DNA from: Planctomycetota bacterium
GTDB lineage: Bacteria; Planctomycetota; Planctomycetia; Pirellulales; Pirellulaceae
Assembly: GCA_014238905.1 (NCBI GenBank)
Contig: JABAAE010000008.1
Span: 162,086-226,085 of the forward strand
Reading direction: 5' to 3'
Length of the DNA stretch: 64,000 bases
Below, one piece after another: positions 39,420 through 48,573 of this stretch (position 1 is its first letter; each line of letters opens with the position of its first letter). The notes under the pieces are model-generated. The model saw only the letters and a program-made list of their open reading frames with translations, was not told the DNA's origin and ran no database searches. A program made the translations under genes and the position numbers.

Positions 39420-40199
39420 ATGCCACATCCGATGACAAATCTCCACGGTCACCATTGCATTATCGCGCTGCTTTGCCTGATTCCCATGACTGTAGCCGGC
39501 CAGCTGCCCGATCAGGATGACAACGTCCGAGGTAATCTTCGATTGGAGGTCATCCAAATCCCTGCAGCAATCGCCCAAGATTTTGAACGTCTTAATCCGC
39601 AGGCATTGCTCTATCATCCAGTTCAGGCGATGGAGAAGAAGAGCCCTTTACTGATCGTGCTACACGGATCCGGAGGTTCCAAACGCAGCATCGAACGGGC
39701 AAAATGGACGGGTGAAGTCAGAAGGTTCCTAACGGCCAGCAAGGGACAGCCGACCACCCATCTCCTGGTACCTCAAAGCAACGGCCATTGGGACCCGGGC
39801 TCCCTTAACAAAATGCTCGATTATGTCCTGAAAGCAACCCCGAGCATTGACACTCGTCGGATCTATTGCGTCGGCTATAGCATGGGGGGCAAAGGGACAT
39901 GGGAATGGGCCATGAATTCGCCTGAACGCTTCGCCGCGATTATCCCCAAGGCTTTTATCCCCGACCTTTCGGGGCTCGATGCCATGATAGAACTCCCGAT
40001 CTGGGCCATGGTTGGAACACGGGATACCAAGCCGCGTGTGACTGGAATCCAGGAGCTGGAAATGTCCCTCAAGCGTCGCGGTTCAAAAGTCGTCAAAACA
40101 ACTTTTTTTGACGGGGCCAATCATGGTTCAGCTCAGGGAAAAATCAAAAAACTGAACGGTGTTTACGACTGGCTCTTTTCACACTCGATTCCGGAATAA
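39420..40199 (+). CDS. Secreted esterase, PHB-depolymerase/prolyl-oligopeptidase-like
   Basis: An alpha/beta hydrolase of 259 residues. A signal peptide (IIALLCLIPMTVAG) follows either of two ATGs (39420 or 39432). LLIVLHGSGGSKRS gives the oxyanion loop, CVGYSMGGKGTWEW the nucleophile serine, MVGTRDTKPRV the acid and GANHGSAQG the histidine. Its arrangement matches the esterases at 4259 and 32632, so the window has three of this type. The substrate is unknown. Confidence 0.87.
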   Translation: MPHPMTNLHGHHCIIALLCLIPMTVAGQLPDQDDNVRGNLRLEVIQIPAAIAQDFERLNPQALLYHPVQAMEKKSPLLIVLHGSGGSKRSIERAKWTGEVRRFLTASKGQPTTHLLVPQSNGHWDPGSLNKMLDYVLKATPSIDTRRIYCVGYSMGGKGTWEWAMNSPERFAAIIPKAFIPDLSGLDAMIELPIWAMVGTRDTKPRVTGIQELEMSLKRRGSKVVKTTFFDGANHGSAQGKIKKLNGVYDWLFSHSIPE

Positions 40200-40367
40200 C
40201 ATGGGTGAGGGATGCCAACAGGCTGACTGTTTTGGGAGCGACAATAGATCGACCAACGTGATTCAGCCGGACGTTTGAACTAACGGAAACCTGACCTGTA
40301 TCATCTATTGTGTTGGACAACAAATCATGCAAGGTGAAAGAGCAATGACAGTCACAAGGGAAAACCG

Positions 40368-40802
40368 ATGAACGAAGAACAAACAGCCGCTCCCAAATTC
40401 GTTGTAATCGTCGCTATTATTTCATTGGTGTGGAATCTGATGGGATGCGGCATCTTCCTGACCGAAGTTTTCGCCCAGGAATCGATGATGGAATCGATGA
40501 CCGAAAAACAGAAAGACTGGGTTCGTTCAACCCCAAGTTGGGTTTACATCCTCTTCGCGATATCGGTGAGCACCGGTTTGGCCGGCAGTATTTTTCTTTG
40601 GGTCCGAAATCGATATTGCGTTGTATTGTATTCAATTAGTTTAGGCGCTGTACTGCACCAGATGATTTATACGATGGTGATCGCCGGCGGCTTGCAAGTC
40701 ATGGGACCATCCGGTGCCGTGATGCCGACGATCGTCATCCTTCTGGCGGTCACGTGGTTGATTTACGCAGTTTCGCTATTGAAAAAAAAGGCTTTGCATT
40801 AA
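40368..40802 (+). CDS. Small integral membrane protein, four spans
   Basis: 144 residues with four hydrophobic segments (about 10-30, 55-80, 85-108, 115-138) and a hydrophilic loop rich in Glu/Met/Lys between the first two. VVIVAIISLVWNLMGCGIFLTEVF resembles the start of a family of uncharacterised bacterial membrane proteins. No catalytic residues are evident. It stands alone on the plus strand, 168 bp after the esterase. Confidence 0.7.
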   Translation: MNEEQTAAPKFVVIVAIISLVWNLMGCGIFLTEVFAQESMMESMTEKQKDWVRSTPSWVYILFAISVSTGLAGSIFLWVRNRYCVVLYSISLGAVLHQMIYTMVIAGGLQVMGPSGAVMPTIVILLAVTWLIYAVSLLKKKALH

Positions 40803-40883
40803 GAATGCAAAACGGAGGATTGATTGAAAACCACGTGAGACGAATCTATTCCGGCGAGGCATCCTGCAGAGTGAGGTCACCGA

Positions 40884-40951
40884 AGCACCAACGTGACCTA
40901 AGCACCAACGTGACCTAAGCATCAACGTGACCTGAGCATCAACGTGAGCTG
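40884..40951. repeat. 17-bp tandem repeat, four copies
   Basis: AGCACCAACGTGACCTA and variants are repeated four times; copies 1-2 are identical and copies 3-4 share a C-to-T change. The array ends 29 bp before the start of the next gene. Confidence 0.93.
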
Positions 40952-40980
40952 TCATTTTTTTCAACAAAGGGCTTCCGAAA

Positions 40981-41421
40981 ATGAACCAGTTGATAGTTCG
41001 AAAAAACAACGCGTGTACCCTTGTTTTTATTTTATGCCTGACCGGCTGCTCCAGTATTTCTCTACCCTCCGGCCAAAAGTTATTAACAGTCCAGATTGAG
41101 TCTCAGGGTCAAGTCGTGCTAGAGGGGATCGTCGGAGTTTCTGATCGTATGGCCGTCGACCAAATGTGGAATGTACTCGGCGATCTGAGATTTGAGTCTA
41201 CCCATGACATCTTCCAAGCAAAAGAAACGGGGCAGCAGAGTCGCTCTATCGTTGGCACCGCGATTGTGAAGATCCTACACGTTGATGAGGTTTTGGCCAG
41301 CCGGAAAATTGATTCACTCTCGGTAGTCGAACGGGGCGAGGGTGAATGGTGTTTCTCAGCCACCGAGTTGAGTAGGATTAAACAGGCAGAGGACTTGGTG
41401 AGTAGCGATGAGGGATCCTGA
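40981..41421 (+). CDS. Putative small lipoprotein, unknown function
   Basis: 146 residues with a lipoprotein signal (VFILCLTGC, Cys23). The mature part is a mixed alpha/beta chain (LLTVQIESQGQVVLEG, TAIVKILHVDEVL). No family is recognised. The four-copy 17-bp repeat lies just upstream and may include or disturb its promoter. Confidence 0.55.
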   Translation: MNQLIVRKNNACTLVFILCLTGCSSISLPSGQKLLTVQIESQGQVVLEGIVGVSDRMAVDQMWNVLGDLRFESTHDIFQAKETGQQSRSIVGTAIVKILHVDEVLASRKIDSLSVVERGEGEWCFSATELSRIKQAEDLVSSDEGS

Positions 41422-41553
41422 TCGACGAATAAACTCTCGATTCACCTGAAAGAGGGATACCAGAAGAAACAACTTTTCTGCACAAACCAAACAACATCGC
41501 CACCAATAATCTCCGAAGCATCAGCTTTCGGATCCTCGCCGCCAGCATCAGTT

Positions 41554-42852
41554 TCAAGCTGACGGATTCCCACCGAATTGGCTCAATGCCGCTTCAAAAA
41601 CCCGAAGGCCGGCATCGATTTCATCTTGAGTCACATTCAGTGGAGGAAGCCATCGAATAACGTTCCCACCAGGCCCACAAATCAGCAACATCAATCCATC
41701 CTCAAGACATTTTGACTGAAGGTTCTTTGCCATCTGGCTTTCGGGTTGCCCGTCGCGAACCCATTCGACTCCGACCATCAATCCCTTCCCACGCACATCC
41801 ACTTTCTGTGGGAGGCGTTCAACCAAAGCCTCAAGCTGCTGCTTGAGATAACCACCCATTTTGGCCGCATTTTCCAGCAATCCCTCTTCTTCAATGACTT
41901 CCAATGTTGCCATCGCCGCAGCCATCGCTACCGCCGAGCCACCACCATACGTTCCACCATGAGATCCCACCGGCCATTTTGACATCAACTCCTGCGATGC
42001 TCCTATGGCCGACATCGGCAAACCGGAGGCGATGCCTTTGGCCATCGTTAAGACATCAGGAACAATACCACTATGTTCATGAGCCCACATTTTCCCCGTC
42101 CGTCCAAACCCGGACTGAATCTCATCGACAATCAGGAGGATCCCCGAACTATCGCAAATTTTTCGTAATTCCTGCAAGAAACCGCTCGGCGCAGGAACGA
42201 ACCCACCCTCACCCAAGACCGGCTCGATAATAATCGCAGCTGTTTCCTCTGGCGAGGATTGGGTTTTAAAAAGGTGCTTTAATTGTTGTAGACAAAACGA
42301 TACTGTTTGTTTGGAATCCCAATGGTGCTGAAATTCCTGATAGTAAAATCCACTGGGAAAAGGCGTAAAAAAAACGCCTGACGGCAAAGGTTGATACCCG
42401 GCGCGATAAACACTTTTACTACTAGTAAGAGCCATCGTCATGGCTGTTCGCCCATGAAATCCACCCTCCATTGCGATTATGTTCGGACGACCGGTTGCCA
42501 TTCTGGCCAATTTGACCGCACCTTCGACAGCTTCAGCTCCGCTATTAGCAAAAAAGAAAGTCTCGATCGTTTCGGGTGTTTTTGCAACAAGAGCTTTCGC
42601 ATATCGAGCAGACATCTCTGGCAGCATACAGTTCATTTGTCCGAACAAAAGCTGATTGGCTTGCGACTGCACCGCCTTGACGACTCGGGGATGGCAATGC
42701 CCGGTCGAAGTCACACCAATGCCACTGGTAAAATCGAGAAATCGATTCCCTTGATCGTCGAATACAAAACTACCTTTGCCGCGCACGATCATCGCGTTGT
42801 TCAGGCGACCCCAAACGTTGGACAGAGCCACATTGCCAATTGAGTTTTGCAT
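41554..42852 (-). CDS. Class III aminotransferase (4-aminobutyrate aminotransferase-like)
   Basis: A PLP-dependent enzyme of 432 residues that moves an amino group from an omega-amino acid to a keto acid. FLDFTSGIGVTSTGHCHPRVVKA is the typical start, FFANSGAEAVEGAVKLAR binds PLP, DEIQSGFGRTGKMWAHE is conserved, and LTMAKGIASGLP holds the Schiff-base lysine. GabT, ornithine or acetylornithine aminotransferase are all possible. The ATG at 42852 is preferred over the one at 42888 because the intervening residues are basic and unlike the family. It is divergent from the amidase and permease genes, suggesting a shared amine or amide pathway. Confidence 0.9.
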   Translation of the reverse strand: MQNSIGNVALSNVWGRLNNAMIVRGKGSFVFDDQGNRFLDFTSGIGVTSTGHCHPRVVKAVQSQANQLLFGQMNCMLPEMSARYAKALVAKTPETIETFFFANSGAEAVEGAVKLARMATGRPNIIAMEGGFHGRTAMTMALTSSKSVYRAGYQPLPSGVFFTPFPSGFYYQEFQHHWDSKQTVSFCLQQLKHLFKTQSSPEETAAIIIEPVLGEGGFVPAPSGFLQELRKICDSSGILLIVDEIQSGFGRTGKMWAHEHSGIVPDVLTMAKGIASGLPMSAIGASQELMSKWPVGSHGGTYGGGSAVAMAAAMATLEVIEEEGLLENAAKMGGYLKQQLEALVERLPQKVDVRGKGLMVGVEWVRDGQPESQMAKNLQSKCLEDGLMLLICGPGGNVIRWLPPLNVTQDEIDAGLRVFEAALSQFGGNPSA

Positions 42853-43066
42853 AGCGCGTTTTTTTCTTAAAGGCGAAACACCCAACAACTAGAATCCGCG
42901 AGGAGCCTATCCAAGCACGACATGGTATCATCGAAACAGATTTTCGCTATCTCCCAACCAAAATTCAATCTTTCACCACTTCAATGAAAGACGAAAAACT
43001 GATGGGATGGGGAACATGACGACCGGAGTGAATAATTCGACACCTTTTAAAGACGGATGACAAGTC

Positions 43067-44686
43067 ATGACCGGCACCCGGCACCACAACAGCTCTTTTT
43101 TTATGGAACAACTGGAGCTAGATCGACGCACACTATTGCAGAAGAGTGGACTGTGCTGCACGTCCGTCACAGGTTGGTCTACCGGCCAGTTAAGAGGTGA
43201 AAATTCAAATCATCGGAGAACATCAAGAGGACCTGACAGTGAGGGTTTATCCGAAAGCGAATTCCAGCAATACGACGGCCTTGGCCTGGCGGAACTTGTC
43301 CGTACCAAACAGACCACGCCCCAGGAACTATTGGAGTTGTCCATTAAATGCATTGAAAAAATCAATCCCAAAATCAATGCCATCGCTGCCACGTTTTTTG
43401 ACGAGGCTCGCCAAGCGATTCAACGCGGTCTGCCCGATGGCCCATTCACCGGCGTGCCGTTTTTGCTGAAAGACCTCAGCTTTGCCATGAAGGACAATGT
43501 CTCCTCTTACGGGTCCCGCCTGTTTCAAGGTCGAAAATCCAAATCCGACAGTACCGCTGTTGCCCGATACCGAAATTCAGGCCTGGTTCTGTTGGCTCGC
43601 TCGCGGGTCCCTGAGTTGGGGATCCTACCTACCACGGAGTCAACCATCGGCGGAATCACCCGCAACCCGTACCGTCTTGATCGGACCGCCGGAGGTTCTT
43701 CGGGTGGCAGTGCGGCGGCAGTCGCCGCAGGAATTGCCCCCATGGCGAGCGCCAGCGACGGGGGCGGGTCGATCCGCATCCCTGCCTCCTGTTGCGGAGT
43801 TTTCGGTCTCAAACCAACGCGGGCGAGAATCCCTCTGGGGCCCAACCGATTCGAAGCATGGGGCGGTTTGGCAACATTGCATGCCGTCACACGGTCGGTT
43901 CGTGACAGCGCTGCATTACTGGACGTGGCATCCGGGCCAGCCTTGGGAGACAGTTATCATCCGCCATTTTTTCCTGGTTCGTTCTTGAATGAAGTTGGGA
44001 AATCACCAGGAAATCTCAAAATCGCTTATGTTGAAACGATGCCCCCGACTACAGCGGTCCATCACCAATGCAAAACCGCGGCCAGTCAAACCGCAAAATT
44101 ATGTGAATCTCTGGGCCATACCGTCGAAGACTGTACCGAGCAATTTGGTCAGTTGTTTGAATTTGACAGGCTACGAAAATCTCACGGTGTCAGTGTTTTG
44201 GTTGCGGTTCGCCGAACCCTACTCGCCAGATTAAAAGAACTCGGCCGAGAATTACAAAAAGAGGATCTCGAACCCGTCACACGATACTATTTTGACATCG
44301 CTGCGCAGTACACCGCAGTCGACATTGAAGACGCCCGTGCGGCATTTTTCTCCGCTGCCCGTACGATGGCAAAATTCCAAAAACAATTTGATGTCATCTT
44401 GACTCCCACCCTTGCGTTACCTCCTATACAACATGGTAAAATCACGTTAACCGGAATGGCCCAAGATATTGTGGATGGAATTCTCGAGTTTTCACCCTGC
44501 CCGGCCATGGCCAACTGGACGGGTCAGCCCGCCATGTCCGTGCCGATGCACCAGACACCGCAAGGGCTACCGATCGGTGTACAATTTTTTGGTCGATTCG
44601 GAGATGAAGCCACCCTGTTTCGACTGGCAGCCCAACTGGAAAATGCACAACCCTGGAAAAACCTCCGTCCCAAAATTGCAGATTAG
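43067..44686 (+). CDS. Amidase signature family hydrolase
   Basis: 539 residues. It has the Ser-cisSer-Lys triad of the amidase family: Lys135 in GVPFLLKD, the GGSSGGSAAAVAAG signature (209-222), and the nucleophile Ser235 in DGGGSIRIPA. The C-terminal region NWTGQPAMSVPM is also typical. The first ~40 residues contain RRTLLQKSGLC, a Tat-like motif, so export is possible. It hydrolyses an amide bond of unknown identity. It is not a GatA, since no GatB or GatC is nearby. The permease starts about 30 bp downstream, so the two are probably co-transcribed. Confidence 0.9.
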   Translation: MTGTRHHNSSFFMEQLELDRRTLLQKSGLCCTSVTGWSTGQLRGENSNHRRTSRGPDSEGLSESEFQQYDGLGLAELVRTKQTTPQELLELSIKCIEKINPKINAIAATFFDEARQAIQRGLPDGPFTGVPFLLKDLSFAMKDNVSSYGSRLFQGRKSKSDSTAVARYRNSGLVLLARSRVPELGILPTTESTIGGITRNPYRLDRTAGGSSGGSAAAVAAGIAPMASASDGGGSIRIPASCCGVFGLKPTRARIPLGPNRFEAWGGLATLHAVTRSVRDSAALLDVASGPALGDSYHPPFFPGSFLNEVGKSPGNLKIAYVETMPPTTAVHHQCKTAASQTAKLCESLGHTVEDCTEQFGQLFEFDRLRKSHGVSVLVAVRRTLLARLKELGRELQKEDLEPVTRYYFDIAAQYTAVDIEDARAAFFSAARTMAKFQKQFDVILTPTLALPPIQHGKITLTGMAQDIVDGILEFSPCPAMANWTGQPAMSVPMHQTPQGLPIGVQFFGRFGDEATLFRLAAQLENAQPWKNLRPKIAD

Positions 44687-44716
44687 CGATTGACGACCAA
44701 TCTCTTTTTCTAATGC

Positions 44717-46150
44717 ATGATGAATCAAGATCTTCATTCCAACCCAAGACCACAGTTAACAAAAGCAATCGGCCGCCTCGGCTTTTTCTCGCTCGCATTT
44801 GGCTCCATGATCGGTGTTGGTTGGGTGACAGGCCTGGAAGGATTGTTCACCAAAGCCGGACCGGTTGGCACAAGCATCGCCTTCATATTCGGCGGGCTAT
44901 TGATGATTGTCATCGGCCGCTGTTACGCCGAGGCAATGACGATGTTGCCGGTGACTGGAGGCGAGGTCGCCTATGCCTACAAGGCATTTGGAACAGAAAA
45001 GGCATTTATCGTTGGATGGTGCCTGGCGATCGGCTATCTGGCTGTTTCTGCATTCGAAGCGGTTTCGATTGGGATTGTGATTTCCTACCTCGTGGATATC
45101 AATAAGTGGCCATGGTATGAAATCAACGGATCAACCGTTTACGGATCTCACGTATTGCTGGCTTTTCTATTTACCAGCTTCATTGCGTTGATCAACTATC
45201 TCGGCGTCGGACTAGCAACCCAGATCCAAACTGGTTTGACGATGTTACTCATTGTTTTTGCCTCGGCATTTATCACCGCGGGATTTTGGACCGGAAATCT
45301 CGCCAACCTGGAACCTGTCTTCGGACATGCCGAAGGGAGGGTGGCACTGGGCGGCATTCTTGCTGTTTTTGTAACGGTGCCGTTCTGGTTTGTGGGATTC
45401 GATACGATTCCGCAGGCGGCTGAAGAACGAAGGGATGACTTCCCTGCCCATCGACTGGGACGAGTTCTAGTTTGGGCAATTGCTGGTTCCACAGTTTTTT
45501 ATGTTCTGATTTTTTTGAGCGTCGGCACAACAACTCCCTGGCAGACAATCATTGATCAAGACCTTCCCACGGCAGCCGCTTTTGAGTCGGCATTTGGGTC
45601 TTCATTTTGGGCTCGCGTGGTTCTCGTCGTTGGATTGATTGGGCTTTTAACGAGCTGGAATGGTTTTTTCTTATCGGGTTGCCGAGTTCTTTTTGCGTTA
45701 GGTCGTGGACACATCATCCACCCTGCCTTTGGCAGAACCAACCCAAAATTCGGTACTCCCGCGGCGGCGATTTTGTTCAGTGCTGTGATTACATTCGCCG
45801 GATCTTTGCTTGGAAAACAGGCGATTCTCATTTTTGTGAACGTGGGCTCATTCTGCATAGCGTTGGCTTTTCTTTTCGTAGCGATCTCTCTCAAGCGGTT
45901 AAGGGTAGACTCCAGCTCAAAACGGCCATGGCTCAATCGGGTTCTACCATACGTTGCCGCACTGGGGTCCATTTTCATTTTGGCGGCTATGGTAGTCCCA
46001 AACAGTCCCGCCATGTTGACGACCTGGGATTGGATCGTGCTCGCAGGCGTCGCGGTTGGCGGAATCATTTTTTGGATGAATGGGCTTCAAACCCGGCAGA
46101 ATTTCTCGGAATCGTCACGCCGGAAAATGATTTTGAATGAAGACGATTAG
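44717..46150 (+). CDS. APC-family amino acid permease
   Basis: 477 residues, about 12 membrane spans, in the inner membrane. LGFFSLAFGSMIGVGWVTGLEG is the first-span glycine-rich signature of the amino acid/polyamine/organocation superfamily. FVGFDTIPQAAEE is a loop typical of the group of permeases related to ethanolamine and basic amino acid carriers. It directly follows the amidase gene and faces the divergent aminotransferase, which suggests uptake of an amino acid or amine used by those enzymes. The substrate is not determined. Confidence 0.92.
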   Translation: MMNQDLHSNPRPQLTKAIGRLGFFSLAFGSMIGVGWVTGLEGLFTKAGPVGTSIAFIFGGLLMIVIGRCYAEAMTMLPVTGGEVAYAYKAFGTEKAFIVGWCLAIGYLAVSAFEAVSIGIVISYLVDINKWPWYEINGSTVYGSHVLLAFLFTSFIALINYLGVGLATQIQTGLTMLLIVFASAFITAGFWTGNLANLEPVFGHAEGRVALGGILAVFVTVPFWFVGFDTIPQAAEERRDDFPAHRLGRVLVWAIAGSTVFYVLIFLSVGTTTPWQTIIDQDLPTAAAFESAFGSSFWARVVLVVGLIGLLTSWNGFFLSGCRVLFALGRGHIIHPAFGRTNPKFGTPAAAILFSAVITFAGSLLGKQAILIFVNVGSFCIALAFLFVAISLKRLRVDSSSKRPWLNRVLPYVAALGSIFILAAMVVPNSPAMLTTWDWIVLAGVAVGGIIFWMNGLQTRQNFSESSRRKMILNEDD

Positions 46151-46619
46151 TGCCGGGAGATGCCGTTGGCACTTGAGGATGCAGACTAGATTCCCGTCCA
46201 TCATGACTGCTTGGACCTTTTTGTTCTCCCCTTTTTCCAATTTCGAAAACCCGTATTGTTCATCGCCCAATCCGTTTTACCTGGTCTGACAGACGAGGGA
46301 ATATGCCGCTGCGGAATGAATCCATTTTGGCATCGGGCAATCGAATAAGACGCACCATTGGAACCATCGATTTTCCTGGCAAGCGCAATCCAAAGCTTGA
46401 TCGCCAAAGACCAGGATATTCCGTAGAATGGAACGGCGCCGTCGAAAACAGAATCAAGAGAGATCCTAACCATCACGCCGAAGTCACCTGCCTGTTTAAT
46501 TGTTACAATGATCGAAGCAGCCAGGCCTCGCTGCGACGCCATGGAAACCAACTTTGTTAAACCCGATGTTGGCTCTCTCCTACCCAGCTACCTTTTGTGT
46601 TTTTTTGAAAGACAAATAG
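46151..46619. other. Intergenic, 469 bp
   Basis: A loose inverted repeat AGTGCC/GGCACT (46149-46173) just after the permease stop may be a weak terminator. Nothing else recognised. Confidence 0.4.
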
Positions 46620-47165
46620 ATGACAGGCAAGTCCATTCTTCTAATGGTGTTATTGGTGGGCATGCCGGCTCGCTGTCATGCTCAGAACAGACCAAAATCG
46701 CAACCCGCGGAACTGGATGTCTTAAAATCCTATGTCGGCACTTGGGATGCTGATATTGAAGTCTGGCCGCAGGGCCCCGATGCGACATCGATCAAGCTCA
46801 AGGGCGTCGAAAAAAACCGTGCCTACGGCAAATACTGGCTCGCGTCTGACCTCGATTCCCAGTTCATGGGACAGACCATGAAAGTTCATTCGATTGTCGG
46901 CTTTGACGTAGACCAGAAGCAACTGGTGGGAAAGGTTATCGACGACGGGATGTATGCGGCGAAAATGGTCGGCAGATATGACCCGCAATCGAAGATCGTT
47001 CACTGGACCACCACCGTCAAGAATGCCAGTGGGGAACCGCTGGTACAGAAGACAACAATTTCCCACAAAAATCCCGGCGAACGATTGCTGGTGCTGTCGG
47101 TACCGGGCAAGAAAAATAAACCGTTCACCAAATTTATGCAAATCAAATTCACCAAACGAAAATAG
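46620..47165 (+). CDS. DUF1579 family exported protein
   Basis: 181 residues with a signal peptide (about 1-19). LDVLKSYVGTWDADIEVW opens the lipocalin-like DUF1579 domain, and SIVGFDVDQKQLVGKVIDDG and WTTTVKNASGEPL continue it. Function unknown; members are common in planctomycetes. It converges on the reverse transcriptase gene. Confidence 0.85.
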   Translation: MTGKSILLMVLLVGMPARCHAQNRPKSQPAELDVLKSYVGTWDADIEVWPQGPDATSIKLKGVEKNRAYGKYWLASDLDSQFMGQTMKVHSIVGFDVDQKQLVGKVIDDGMYAAKMVGRYDPQSKIVHWTTTVKNASGEPLVQKTTISHKNPGERLLVLSVPGKKNKPFTKFMQIKFTKRK

Positions 47166-47296
47166 ACTTACGGTGACCAGTCGGTGCAGAACACCTTGTT
47201 CGTTGGTTCATCGACTACCCAGAGTGGAGAAACTCATCCTCTCCCCTCTTTAGGGCCGCTATTGCCAATCAACCCTGATGAGACCCTATGTCACCA

Positions 47297-47320
47297 AATA
47301 AAAAGGCACGCGACTTGCCT
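47297..47320 (-). terminator. Intrinsic terminator after the reverse transcriptase
   Basis: On the minus strand AGGCA and TGCCT pair over a seven-base loop, followed by TTTTATTT. The stem is short, so this is moderate evidence. Confidence 0.5.
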
Positions 47321-47373
47321 GAAGCAGCAACGCAACGAAAACTTGCCCTGCTGCCTTTCCAACGACAACGACA

Positions 47374-48267
47374 TCACCGACTGATCATCTCTTGAAGACT
47401 TTTCCAGCCTTCGAGTTGATTGTGGGAAAGCGTAGGCCGGTTACCCAACACGTCTCCGTCTTTGATGACCTGAATTCGGTGTTCGACAGCCCGCAACCAC
47501 CGGCGAGTTTCTCGCGGCAATTGAGCCTTTTGATTAACCACCAGTCCTGTCACCATTTGACGACGATAAAATCTCCTCACCGAAAATTTTTTGCCAACAT
47601 GGGGCGTAAAACCGAGCTTTCCAATGGTGTTAAAACAGTATCCTATGAATCGATTCAGATCCTCAGGCTGCGTGTTGAAAGAGATCGTGATGTCATCCGC
47701 GTAACGGGTATAAACACCTCCCTTGGACTGGGTGATCCTTCCCAATTCTAAATCCAATGAAAACGCCACCAAATTGCTTACCGCCGGACTAGTTGGCGCA
47801 CCTTGCGGAAGCCTATCGTCGTGGCACAATAAACCGGCCCGTAACTTGGCGACAGGACGACTCCAGCCGATCCGAATAAAATAGCCATAAACTGACGTGG
47901 AAGAGATCGAGGGGAAAAAATCCACTAAGTCAATTTTTATGACCATTTTCTGGTTTTGGTGCGACCGTGCGTTGTCAACAAATGAAACGCCTTTTCGAAA
48001 ACCCGTTGCTTGTCGAGCAATGGGTAACCGATTCAGAAGACGGCGCAGAATTCGTCTTTGCATTTTTTTCAGATCATCATTTAACGCGTTGATCTGGCGA
48101 GGGATTCCATTCTTTTTTGGGATCGAAAACTGATCGTATGACTCGTCAACCGATCGCAGCGCATCAATTCTTAAGTCAAGCCTGCGCACCAACTCCTTGA
48201 ACCCTTTTCCCGGGTGCCGAAATTCGCAGAGCTGATCCCCCAGCCATTCTTTGAGCCACTGAAACAT
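47374..48267 (-). CDS. Retron-type reverse transcriptase
   Basis: 297 residues, cytoplasmic. KIDLVDFFPS (Asp113) and YADD (189-192) give the catalytic aspartates, and LPQGAPTSP (153-161) is RT motif 4. NARSH (99-103) fits the NAxxH motif and VTG (239-241, in QMVTGLVVNQ) the second retron hallmark, which separate it from group II intron, DGR and Abi-type enzymes. It is compact and ends shortly after the VTG segment, the usual retron length. RT of this type copies part of an upstream noncoding RNA into msDNA and works with an effector in phage defence. No large effector gene is adjacent; the only candidate is the 38-residue membrane peptide upstream. GGAG lies about 10 bases before the ATG. Confidence 0.92.
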   Translation of the reverse strand: MFQWLKEWLGDQLCEFRHPGKGFKELVRRLDLRIDALRSVDESYDQFSIPKKNGIPRQINALNDDLKKMQRRILRRLLNRLPIARQATGFRKGVSFVDNARSHQNQKMVIKIDLVDFFPSISSTSVYGYFIRIGWSRPVAKLRAGLLCHDDRLPQGAPTSPAVSNLVAFSLDLELGRITQSKGGVYTRYADDITISFNTQPEDLNRFIGYCFNTIGKLGFTPHVGKKFSVRRFYRRQMVTGLVVNQKAQLPRETRRWLRAVEHRIQVIKDGDVLGNRPTLSHNQLEGWKSLQEMISR

Positions 48268-48281
48268 CGTTTCATATCTCC

Positions 48282-48310
48282 AAAAAAAACCCAGCTGATT
48301 AAATCAGCCG
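48282..48310 (-). terminator. Terminator-like hairpin directly upstream of the reverse transcriptase
   Basis: CGGCTGATT and AATCAGCTG pair (one G-U) and are followed by eight T on the minus strand, ending 14 bp before the RT start codon. It could close the upstream noncoding RNA or microprotein message, or act as an attenuator for RT. Confidence 0.65.
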
Positions 48311-48317
48311 AGGTCTC

Positions 48318-48516
48318 GTCTTGCACATTCCTGAATTGATTGTGTAACACACAATCGATTCGGAAGTTTCTACAAATCACTGATGATTCGCGGGCGACGA
48401 AACATCGCCCTGGTTAAGAAAACCACCAAGACAACCGCTAGGATAAAAAACATTCTTGGAGATTGTAAGTTTTCGTTGATTGCCATCAATTCCTTTTTTG
48501 TGACATAACGCAAGAC
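48318..48516 (-). ncRNA. Candidate retron msr-msd RNA
   Basis: The position just upstream of a retron RT is where the template RNA normally lies. GTCTTGC and GCAAGAC (48510-48516 with 48318-48324, extended by two G-U pairs) could form the a1/a2 stem. GAATTGAT and ATCAATTC (48485-48492 with 48333-48340) nest inside. Internal hairpins are GGGCGA/TCGCCC (48392-48410) and GATTGTGT/ACACAATC (48338-48356). Complementary 7-8 mers of this kind are expected by chance at low number, so boundaries are tentative. The region also encodes a membrane peptide. Confidence 0.33.
48370..48486 (-). CDS. Possible 38-residue single-span membrane peptide
   Basis: The ATG is preceded by AAGGA at five bases. The chain has a polar start (MAINENLQSPR), one hydrophobic span (FFILAVVLVVFL) and a basic tail (RRPRIISDL). 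It lies between the sulfatase-esterase gene and the RT. It overlaps the candidate retron RNA, and only one of the two readings may be right. No homologue is known to me. Confidence 0.4.
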   Translation of the reverse strand: MAINENLQSPRMFFILAVVLVVFLTRAMFRRPRIISDL

Positions 48517-48573
48517 TTGACAGGCCGTGGCAATCCAAGACGATCGGACCGGGGAAACCGTGCAGAAAACCAC

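Noticed and set aside
47374-48267. Group II intron maturase or diversity-generating retroelement for the reverse transcriptase.
   Set aside because: There is no maturase or HNH domain, no template/variable repeat was noticed nearby, and the NAxxH and VTG motifs favour a retron.
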